DNA of 21,237 nucleotides. Source: Sergeia podlipaevii. Lineage: Eukaryota; Euglenozoa; Kinetoplastea; Trypanosomatida; Trypanosomatidae. Made by a program: the position numbers and the translations under genes. The stretch's first letter is position 1; each line of letters opens with the position of its first letter. Shown piece after piece: positions 9,484 to 15,932 of the stretch. The stretch is from positions 1-21,237 of the forward strand of contig JASANZ010001875.1 in assembly GCA_030849805.1 (NCBI GenBank), in the 5' to 3' direction. The notes beneath the pieces were generated by a model. The model saw only the letters and a list, made by a program, of their open reading frames with translations, was not told where the DNA came from and made no database searches.

Positions 9484-9804
9484 TTTGTCTATAATTTTTG
9501 CTTTAAATACCTTCCCACTTCTTGGTGCTCACAAAATAAATGCATTTTGCAAAGGTGAAGAAAAGAACAAATGGAATTGAAGAGAGAAAAAAAAAAAACA
9601 GTTTATGAGACTCGTGTCACAGCGATCTCCGAGCTACTTCAAACACTGCCCTATAGCACCGGGCACATATCATGCGACAACAGCAACAGTAGCAAAAGGA
9701 TTGTGCTTATCAGTTTATCTTACAATTGCTTTAACCGTCTCAGCAGATGCTCCAGATAACCTCGAAGAGCACATGCAGATATTATTTTCTTTTTCATTAA
9801 TCCT
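9484..9804. other. Spacer between the ATP10-like gene and the basic 135-aa gene
   Basis: This 321-bp spacer contains the predicted ATP10 acceptor tract on its left side and, toward 9804, the 3' UTR of the 135-aa gene. No gene was seen. Confidence 0.6.
9528..9598 (-). promoter_or_regulatory. Predicted trans-splice acceptor of the ATP10-like gene
   Basis: On the minus strand a long T/C tract (purine block 9553-9598 on plus) leads to the AG at 9529-9528. The predicted 5' UTR is about 44 nt and contains no ATG before the one at 9483, which supports the chosen start. Confidence 0.55.
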
Positions 9805-10212
9805 TTACTTTTTGCGCTTCTTCTGTTCCATCTCAAACTTGGCAACAAGCTTTTCCGTCTCCTGGCGGGACTTCTTCTTCATCTTCTCAGAATGTCTCCT
9901 ACGTACATCCTTGACAGCATTCATAATCTGCTTACGAAGTTGTTTAAAGCCCTTCTGACGCTTGTTTACCTGATGAGGGAAGTTGATGGTGGCAATTTGC
10001 TGAGCTAGGCTCTTAGGAGTGTGCTTCTCTTGTTTTGCCATCCCCAAGGATTTCTCTAACTCTTGTTGAGAATCTTCATTTGCCTGAAAGCGGGCACGTT
10101 TTCTTTGGCGAACACCACGAAGGCCCTTTGGTGTCTTCTTGCCAGCATTTCCAACCTGTGCATGTGTTACAATTGCGACGCTCTTGGCGCCACGTCCAAA
10201 TCCGCGACCCAT
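9805..10212 (-). CDS. Small, very basic hypothetical protein, 135 aa
   Basis: I do not recognise a named family. The start is placed at the ATG at 10212 (MGRGFGRGAKSVAIVTHAQV) rather than at the upstream in-frame ATG at 10266, because a good polypyrimidine tract and CAG acceptor lies between them (AG at 10227-10226). The N-terminal 20 residues are Gly/Arg-containing, 29-41 is strongly basic (KGLRGVRQRKRARF), 66-80 is neutral, and 84-135 is a continuous Lys/Arg-rich helix ending KKRKK. There is no signal peptide or membrane span. Very high charge, nuclear-localisation-like clusters and small size suggest a nucleolar or ribosome-associated protein, perhaps a ribosome biogenesis factor, but this is inference from composition only. 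Confidence 0.75.
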   Translation of the reverse strand: MGRGFGRGAKSVAIVTHAQVGNAGKKTPKGLRGVRQRKRARFQANEDSQQELEKSLGMAKQEKHTPKSLAQQIATINFPHQVNKRQKGFKQLRKQIMNAVKDVRRRHSEKMKKKSRQETEKLVAKFEMEQKKRKK

Positions 10213-11033
10213 GATAGCTATGTAACTGAGATGATATAAGCAATCCCAGTCAGAGGAAAATGTCAAGAGAAAGAGAGAAAGATAGTGAAAAAGAGAAAGA
10301 AGGGTTTAAGTAATAACAAGGTGCAATTGAAAACATACAAGAGTGGTATGAAAAAAAAAAGCATAAGACGGCGCCTGGGTGCCTTCATACAGCGTAGCAA
10401 AGCCACGTAGCCATTTTTCCACAAAATGAACGCTAGGAAGTAAGGCATTTTGTTTTAAATAATAATCTTTTTTGCTCTTTTTTGTGCCTAAAAGCAGAGA
10501 GAGGGAGGTGTAGAGAAATTGGGTTGCTAAGAAATATATTTACACGGATATATCGATTGTTTCTCTATTCTTTTTTTTGGGCAATCCAATTGCCAGATAG
10601 TTGTTTCACTATATATAAAACTGTTAATATAAGCGGTCTCTTCATGTAATCACAGTAGTAAATAAGTCAGCGAAAAATAAACACATTTCACAAGCATTGC
10701 ACAAGAGTAGGAATTAAAAAGAATGATGATACTTGCTGGCAGAAAAAAAGGACGCTGAAAGAAAATGTTGCCCACATTTGTTGGGAGAAAAAAACACACA
10801 TAAAAAAAATTGATATGGAAAAGCCTTTCAGCTTATATTGAATACACATATATCAAAGAAGCCGCACGCATAGTGTGGACAGGAGGCAGGTTGAATACAT
10901 TGTGTAAAGCCAATAATTGTTATGTGACGCAAAACCGTGGCCCTAAGACGATGAAAAAAGTGGAAAATACATGGAAGCTAGCCTAAGCCTTCTCATCCAT
11001 TTCGTGCTTACACTAGTATCCTTGCACAAAGCC
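10213..11033. other. Spacer between the 135-aa and 164-aa genes
   Basis: This 821-bp AT-rich spacer should hold the 3' UTR of the 164-aa gene and the 5' region of the 135-aa gene. Apart from the purine block near 10265-10303 and short A/T runs I see no feature, and no open frame resembles a protein. Confidence 0.55.
10226..10303 (-). promoter_or_regulatory. Predicted trans-splice acceptor of the 135-aa gene
   Basis: On the minus strand a long T/C tract (purine block 10265-10303 on plus) leads to CTCAG with its AG at 10227-10226, only 13 nt from the ATG at 10212. Splicing here would exclude the upstream ATG at 10266. Confidence 0.55.
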
Positions 11034-11528
11034 TCAGTGGTAGTACTGTTGGCCGTTATTCTGGAAGCCGTTATTCTGGAAGCCGTTATTCTGGAAGCCG
11101 TTACTCTGGAAGCCGCTATTGCCAGGGTAGAAGTTCGGCTGCTGCATTCCTTGGTCTTGGGGATAGTCCATTTTTTCAGGAAAAGCAGCGTCCTGAGGCA
11201 TTCCCATATTCATTTGCATGGGTTCCTGTACAGGGATGTCCTGCATGTTAGGGCCCGGCTGCATCACGATGGACTGCTCCTGCTGATAACCGTCAAGTGG
11301 GTTGATGTCAGCCATCGAGTTTCTGGGACTGCGCATCGACTCACTTTTTTGAGAGGTGGAGCGACGTATGCTGCCGAGAGTGTGCATGCTCTTAGGACGA
11401 ACAGATGGAGGGGTAGGATTCTCAAAGTACTCGTGAGCCACAAAGCGCTTCTTTGGTTTTTCAAAGAATTCTTCTGTCTTGGTAACGACGCTACCCCACC
11501 ACATCTTCGTCTTGGTCTTAAAGGACAT
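11034..11528 (-). CDS. Hypothetical protein with C-terminal FQNNG repeats, 164 aa
   Basis: I do not recognise a family. This is the first gene of the minus-strand array, next to the strand-switch region. The N-terminal 55 residues look conserved-like and basic with aromatic residues (MWWGSVVTKTEEFFEKPKKR, then FVAHEYFENPTPPSVRPKSM). Residues 54-72 are Ser/Arg-rich with likely phosphorylation sites (RRSTS, RSPRNS). Residues 80-135 are rich in Gln, Met and Pro. The tail holds four pentapeptides from 140 to 159 (FQSNG, then three FQNNG) and ends QQYYH. No signal peptide or membrane segment is visible. A polypyrimidine-AG acceptor is weak: the nearest AG (11535-11534) is 5 nt from the ATG. The product is likely disordered in its C-terminal half. 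Function unknown. Confidence 0.7.
   Translation of the reverse strand: MSFKTKTKMWWGSVVTKTEEFFEKPKKRFVAHEYFENPTPPSVRPKSMHTLGSIRRSTSQKSESMRSPRNSMADINPLDGYQQEQSIVMQPGPNMQDIPVQEPMQMNMGMPQDAAFPEKMDYPQDQGMQQPNFYPGNSGFQSNGFQNNGFQNNGFQNNGQQYYH
11053..11120 (-). repeat. 15-bp in-frame tandem repeat
   Basis: Four 15-bp units lie at 11053-11067, 11068-11082, 11083-11097 and 11098-11112, followed by a partial copy to 11120. The first three are identical and the fourth has one change. Because 15 is a multiple of three, copy changes keep the frame and only alter the number of FQNNG pentapeptides in the 164-aa protein. Confidence 0.95.
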
Positions 11529-11927
11529 TTTTTCTTTTTAGTTACCGTAGACAAAAGATATATATAATAATAATAATAGTAATAATATACTCCTGTTTGT
11601 TTGAATGACCTTGTCTATTAAAAAAAATCTCTAAAGCTCACTATCAACTATTGTTCAAGAAATTAAAGTGGGGAAGATAAAGGAAAGCAATGACAAGAAA
11701 TCAGTGAGACTATGAAAGCAAACAAATACTCTGAACAAGATAACGTATTAAATGAATTTGAACGCGTTGGCGTCTTTTTATTTTCTTCTTCTTTCAACGA
11801 TGAAAATGAAATGACACGTGAACAAAGCAAGTAGACAAACTGCCTCCGATGTTTATTTTCTGTTGTAGCATCCAGCAGCGCGCGTGGACGCGATTAAAGC
11901 CTCCCACTCATTCGATGGTGCTTCCTT

Positions 11928-11942
11928 CCCCCCCCTCCCTCC
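11928..11942 (-). promoter_or_regulatory. G-run on the minus strand of the strand-switch region
   Basis: The plus strand reads C8 at 11928-11935, then T, CCC, T, CC. On the minus strand this is GG-A-GGG-A-G8, lying 400 bp upstream of the first minus-strand ATG (11528). G-runs oriented with transcription have been described at trypanosome start regions; function here is inferred. Confidence 0.5.
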
Positions 11943-12028
11943 TTCATCGTAACGATGGCGCACCATCCTTTCGGTTGCTGTTGCATTCTTCGCATGTTGG
12001 CGGGCTTGTATGCGTTGCGTGTGTGTGC

Positions 12029-12056
12029 GGGGGTTTGGGGGGGGGGGGGGCAGGGG
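12029..12056 (+). promoter_or_regulatory. G-run on the plus strand of the strand-switch region
   Basis: G5 (12029-12033), TTT, G14 (12037-12050), CA, GGGG (12053-12056), preceded by a GT-rich stretch from 12011. The G14 ends 397 bp upstream of the META2 ATG. Enough G-tracts are present for a G-quadruplex on the non-template strand of the plus array. GT-rich and G-run elements at trypanosome start regions are established knowledge; activity of this one is inferred. Confidence 0.55.
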
Positions 12057-12086
12057 TCTGCTCCCGANGCAGGGGTCTGCTCCCGA
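12050..12086. repeat. 18-bp direct duplication around an ambiguous base
   Basis: The same 18 bases, GCAGGGGTCTGCTCCCGA, occur at 12050-12067 and 12069-12086, separated only by N at 12068. This is the only ambiguous base in the window. It may be a true tandem repeat or two contig ends joined without merging their overlap. Confidence 0.85.
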
Positions 12087-12385
12087 GGCGCGCGCGTTCT
12101 CGCGGCGACTCTCCTATGGTTCTTTACTTTCAGGCAATCGTGGTGAAGAACGGTACTTTCTAAAATTGACAATTGTGTTGCTGCGCTGGTTGTTCTATAG
12201 ACTGCTCAAGCACTTCCTTTGCTGTGCTTTATTCTTCACGTTATCTTGGCTATTCTGGATGGTTAGTGTGCAGCATTTTCTGATTCTTTTCGCAATGTAT
12301 TATATACTTCTTTTCGTTATTATTTGCTTTCTTGTTTGTCTTAATTTAGTTATTCATTGTAGTACTACACAGTTCAAAACTATAA

Positions 12386-12432
12386 TTTTATTTTTTTCTG
12401 CTTTTTACATACACACACACACACAAACACAG
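12386..12432 (+). promoter_or_regulatory. Predicted trans-splice acceptor of META2
   Basis: A T/C tract at 12386-12407 is followed by an (AC)7 run (12411-12424) and the AG at 12431-12432, leaving a 14-nt 5' UTR before the ATG. A second AG at 12445-12446 touches the ATG and is less likely. Confidence 0.5.
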
Positions 12433-12446
12433 AAAAGAACATACAG

Positions 12447-13802
12447 ATGTCCATTCCTGCTTCTTTTGCTGACATTTGCGGCTCCTACGCGCTTTCTCAC
12501 TTCAACGGAAAGCCAACTGAGGTTCCGGCATCTCTGCATCTTTGCAGAGAGGGTGATAAGCTCTCTGCACATATTACTGTTGCAAATACTATGAATGCCC
12601 GGATGCGCTATGAGGATGGTCGTATCAGCGGTATGCTGATTTCCACCATGATGATGGGCAACGAGAATCAGATGGCTATTGAGGATGCTCTCAGTGGCGG
12701 CTTTGGAACTGGCTATCAGGTGAAGGTTGAAAATGACAAGCTTCTCATGAAGAACGAGAGCAACTCCATGCTTTGGAAGCGCACCATACAGCTGGAAGAA
12801 CTTTATGGCGAGCATGCCATCATCTCTATTGATGACACGAGGCTGAACAGCGAGGTTCTCATCAAGTTTATGTCTGATGGTCAGGGCGGTAGCTTTGTTG
12901 TTGCTAATCTGGCCAACTCTCTCCGCGGCCATTGCCAGGTTTTTGCAGGTTTGCTCACTGGCGAAGTCGCTTCCACTTCTGTCCCGGCTGGTTCAGAGAT
13001 GGCTCTTGCTGAAGAGCGCATTCGTACCGGTTTGGCGAAGGGTTACTCTATGCGTAAGAACCGCGTGGGCATTCTTCTGCGCTCTGAAAATACCTCTATG
13101 CAGCTCTGCCAGGTTGTTACGCGTGATAACCTGAGTGGTGAGTTTCTCCTAAAGACCTTCAACGGACGTCGGGTTGAGACTACGAAGCAGTCTAGCATCG
13201 CATTTTCGCCTGATGAAAACAATGACCAACTCAATGTTTTTATTGTTGTCGGCAACCGCATTCGTGGTCACACTCGGCTGTTCCAAAATGTGCTAAAGTC
13301 CGATGAACCCCTGATGTCCACTCGGGCCAAGTCTACTGATACTGAGGCTGAGATTGAGGGAGCGTACAACACTGGCTTCCAGTATGGGCTTGAAGCAGTG
13401 CTCAAGGGCAATGGCGCGAAGGACCTGATTCTGCGCTGTGGAGATAATGAGTTCGCTTATTCCAGGGTTGCGACTGTTGATGCAGAGCTTCAGGGCCCCA
13501 CTTACAAGGGTACGTACTTTCAGAAATGCTTCCGCACTCAAGGCAACGGTCTCTTGTTCCGTATTGTCAACGATCATGAGAACCGCTGGGCGTACTACAA
13601 CGACACCAAGGACTACGTTATGCATGTCAGGGCTACTTTTGGCTCCCGCTCAAAGATTCGTGCTCTTAGCAATGCTCAAATGTCTGAGGAAGATGGCAAG
13701 TATGTGGTGGAGGTGAGCATTCAACCGCAGCAGACTGAAATGTTTATTGAAGGCAGCGTGAATGGTTTCAAGGTTTTGTACAATGCTGACCCTATTGAGT
13801 AA
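12447..13802 (+). CDS. META2: META2: three META-like domains plus calpain-like DUF1935 domain
   Basis: This 451-aa protein (about 49 kDa) matches the trypanosomatid META2 in size, content and position just upstream of META1. Three META (HslJ-like) units are visible, at about 10-113, 118-224 and 228-341. Each shows an opening G-x-Y/F/H...(I/F)(N/D)(G/D) strand, a conserved middle (GRISGMLISTMMMGNENQ in unit 1), an acidic-helical piece and a closing strand. Unit 1 is the most canonical; units 2 and 3 have lost the STMM core (STSVPAGSE, STRAKSTDTE). Residues about 345-446 form a DUF1935-type domain of the kinetoplastid calpain-related proteins: GNGLLFRIVN at 366-375, WAYYNDT at 381-387, then IEGSVNGF at 434-441. 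No Cys-His-Asn calpain protease core is present, so it is not a protease. There is no signal peptide and no N-terminal Gly for myristoylation. META2 has been linked to stress tolerance in Leishmania; molecular function is unresolved. Confidence 0.88.
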   Translation: MSIPASFADICGSYALSHFNGKPTEVPASLHLCREGDKLSAHITVANTMNARMRYEDGRISGMLISTMMMGNENQMAIEDALSGGFGTGYQVKVENDKLLMKNESNSMLWKRTIQLEELYGEHAIISIDDTRLNSEVLIKFMSDGQGGSFVVANLANSLRGHCQVFAGLLTGEVASTSVPAGSEMALAEERIRTGLAKGYSMRKNRVGILLRSENTSMQLCQVVTRDNLSGEFLLKTFNGRRVETTKQSSIAFSPDENNDQLNVFIVVGNRIRGHTRLFQNVLKSDEPLMSTRAKSTDTEAEIEGAYNTGFQYGLEAVLKGNGAKDLILRCGDNEFAYSRVATVDAELQGPTYKGTYFQKCFRTQGNGLLFRIVNDHENRWAYYNDTKDYVMHVRATFGSRSKIRALSNAQMSEEDGKYVVEVSIQPQQTEMFIEGSVNGFKVLYNADPIE

Positions 13803-14977
13803 CAGCGCTGTTTTTTTCTTTTTGTTTTACGTGCTTATGTTTTTTTCTTTGTTTTTACCTTTACAGTCATTTTTTTCATGATATGTTTTATGGCGATAGA
13901 ACCCATCAAAAATAGGGAAACGAAGAAAAAAAAGGAGAAACTTCAAGATTTGTAATCACTTGTGCAATTGTTGGTAAGTTTACTCACTCGTTTTTTGTGC
14001 ATTAAACATGCTTGCACCGTGGTGGAGATTGGATTTTTATGTAGAGCAACGACTGTGCATGTTATATGCATACATTTTTCTTTTTTGTACAAACCTCTTT
14101 TTTCAAAAAGCTTATGCTTGAGGTTTGTGAAATGATGCTAGCTGAAAAGCAACATGAGTGCAAGATCTTGAGTCAATGAACAGCGGTAGTTTTTGTAAGT
14201 TTTTCTTTTGGGCATTGTCATAGAGGGTACTTGGTTCTGAGACCAATTTTGTTCTATTATTTCTGTTGTATTCATATATTCATTTTTAGCGGCTCCAAAG
14301 ACATACAAAAAAAGAAAAAGTGTTGGTGATCGATTACATATAGAATTTGCAGCACATCGTAGCTGTTGCCACGGATGTGTTGAAAGCTGACTACATAGTC
14401 GCAATTGTGATCGTTTTGACTGTATTGGAATCTCTTCTTTCCCTCTTTTTCTTTTGTTTCTCCGCTTTGGTGTTTTAAATAGGTTTCCTAAGTATTATCT
14501 TTTATCTGTTCATAGTGCTTGTAAATTAGTGCTGGAATCTCATTGTTTTAGTGTGTTGCGTATGAACGGTATGTATAGCAAATTATATCCTTGACACTTT
14601 CACTTTTAGTTCTTTCTGAAGATTACTTCTGTTTGATTCGCATGTATGTCTTTTTAGGCACGGAGTTTTACTGCTTATTCGAAAAATGGAGAAAAATGAT
14701 ATTTATCGTAGTTGTATCTCTTTTATGCACTTTGATGTGTAGTGCTGACCTCATTATATATTGGCTGTGCTTTTTATGTGCGTATGATGACCTTATCTTT
14801 TTGTCTTTCTCTGTTTATCTGTTGCTCTGCTTTCTTCTTTTATCTTCTCTCCAACTTAAATATATTCAAAGTATATCCAAGAAGGAAGACTCCCTTGCCA
14901 TTAGTTTACATTCCGTCTTTCTCTTTCATCAGCTTATACACCCTGCCTTTTTTGTCAGGTCAGCAAAGGTATTCAGG
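13803..14977. other. Spacer between META2 and META1
   Basis: This 1175-bp T-rich spacer should contain the META2 3' UTR and the META1 5' region. No protein gene was seen. From 14642 onward the frame of META1 is open without stops, giving a hydrophobic translation that is best explained by the T-rich composition. A 10-bp perfect palindrome (ACAGCGCTGT, 13802-13811) touches the META2 stop codon. Confidence 0.6.
14909..14958 (+). promoter_or_regulatory. Predicted trans-splice acceptor of META1
   Basis: Two good acceptors lie close together: a T/C tract ending in CAG at 14930-14932 and CCTGCCTTTTTTGTCAG with its AG at 14957-14958. Either leaves a short 5' UTR and makes the ATG at 14978 the first in the mRNA. 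Confidence 0.6.
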
Positions 14978-15316
14978 ATGTTCGAGGCAGAGATTTTTCA
15001 CGGTCGCTACAAACTTTACAGTGTTAATGGCGAGGGCGTAACAACACCCCTTTACTTCACCATGCTTCAGGCTAAGGACCCTTCGTATATTTCAGTGCGT
15101 GGCAAGTGTGTAAATATGTTCTCTGGGCAGTTGTTCTACAAGGATGGAAGGATGCAGGGCGTTTTAACTTCCACCATGATGAAGGGGACAGAGGAGCAGC
15201 TAAATGTTGAGAAGATTTTAAAGCGCGCAATCAACAGGGGTGTTGCCATTGAGCGTACCGGCACCAATCTCGTCCTCACGAGCAAAGATACTGTCTTTAT
15301 TTTTAGACATCTCTAG
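14978..15316 (+). CDS. META1: META1: single META-domain protein, 112 aa
   Basis: A compact 112-aa protein made of one META (HslJ-like) domain. It starts MFEAEIFHGRYKLYSVNGE and carries YKDGRMQGVLTSTMMKGTEE at about 54-73, nearly the same core as unit 1 of META2. Length, domain and position downstream of META2 agree with Leishmania META1, a protein raised in infective metacyclic promastigotes and reported as related to bacterial HslJ proteins. There is no secretion signal or membrane span. The ATG at 14978 is chosen because strong splice acceptors lie 20-46 nt upstream. The same frame stays open back to an ATG at 14642, which would give a 224-aa form, but that part looks like translated T-rich UTR. 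In this organism a virulence role cannot be assumed; the gene also occurs in trypanosomatids that do not infect vertebrates. Confidence 0.88.
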   Translation: MFEAEIFHGRYKLYSVNGEGVTTPLYFTMLQAKDPSYISVRGKCVNMFSGQLFYKDGRMQGVLTSTMMKGTEEQLNVEKILKRAINRGVAIERTGTNLVLTSKDTVFIFRHL

Positions 15317-15932
15317 CCATGTATAGTGTTTTTTTTTTCTTTTTTTTTCTTTCCATTTAGTTTTTTTTTCCCTGGTAGAATCTTGAGAGTGCCGTCTTTA
15401 TTCTTCTGTTTCAAACCTTGTGTAAATCTGTTTTGTCTGCTTTTTTTGTTTTAAACTACTGGAGTCTTCTCAAAAGCTAGCTGCTACAATGACAAAGTGG
15501 GGCTTTTTTCTGTTATAGACGTACGAGTGCATTAATATGTTGCCATTTACAACGGCAGGTGTGCGCTGTTTCATGTTGATAGTTGAACTAGGGAGGATAC
15601 TTGGAGCTTGTAGAAGTATTCTGTAAAGCCTGCGTATTTATTCTATTTTCCACTTTCTTTTTCCTTTTGGAATGCTGTTGTGAATCCTATTTGGTACCAC
15701 AAAAGAAGAAAAAAGTGTCACAAGCAAGCGAATTGGCTCTCTAACCGTACAAAAAGGGTCGTGTCTGCCGCTCTGAGTAACGTGCTGCTGACTTTTTTAG
15801 TTCTGAGAAATGCAATAGAAAAGCATCCGTCTCTTGTTGCCAAACATTTTTCAAAATATCAATTGCTCCTCCCCTCCTTTTTTCTTTTGGTCAAGGGTTT
15901 GTATAGCATACGAGATACTTTTTTTTTCTTTC
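15317..15932. other. Spacer between META1 and the tail-anchored protein gene
   Basis: This 616-bp spacer begins with T-runs interrupted by C (15327-15370) just after the META1 stop, likely in its 3' UTR, and ends with the acceptor tract of the next gene. A 97-codon open frame at 15680-15973 has no family features and runs into the next gene in another frame, so it is not called. Confidence 0.6.
15865..15895 (+). promoter_or_regulatory. Predicted trans-splice acceptor of the 523-aa gene
   Basis: A C/T tract at 15865-15888 is followed by the AG at 15894-15895, giving a 37-nt 5' UTR to the ATG at 15933. It excludes in-frame upstream codons as the start. Confidence 0.5.

Larger units (their letters stand above)
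11529..12446. promoter_or_regulatory. Divergent strand-switch region, likely Pol II start region
   Basis: All genes to the left run on the minus strand and all to the right on the plus strand, so transcription must diverge from this 918-bp interval. In kinetoplastids such regions are the usual transcription start regions and carry variant histones. The flanks are AT-rich, with AAT repeats near 11565-11590 and a T-rich stretch at about 12200-12410. The core at about 11876-12130 is GC-rich, with CG-rich stretches at 11876-11892 and 12085-12107 and one G-run per strand. There is no evident protein gene; open frames here are chance frames and one spans the ambiguous base at 12068. The start-region role is inferred from architecture. 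Confidence 0.75.

Noticed and set aside
10213..10266. 18-residue N-terminal extension of the 135-aa protein from the ATG at 10266
   Set aside because: A good splice acceptor lies between this ATG and the one at 10212, and the extension has a composition unlike the basic protein.
12010..12594. 194-codon plus-strand open frame crossing the strand-switch region and the N
   Set aside because: It translates a G-run, the ambiguous base and T-rich DNA, overlaps the start of META2 in another frame and shows no domain.
13802..13830. Palindrome ACAGCGCTGT followed by a T-run after META2, like a bacterial terminator
   Set aside because: The stem has no loop, and the window is eukaryotic, where such elements do not end transcription; T-runs follow most genes here.
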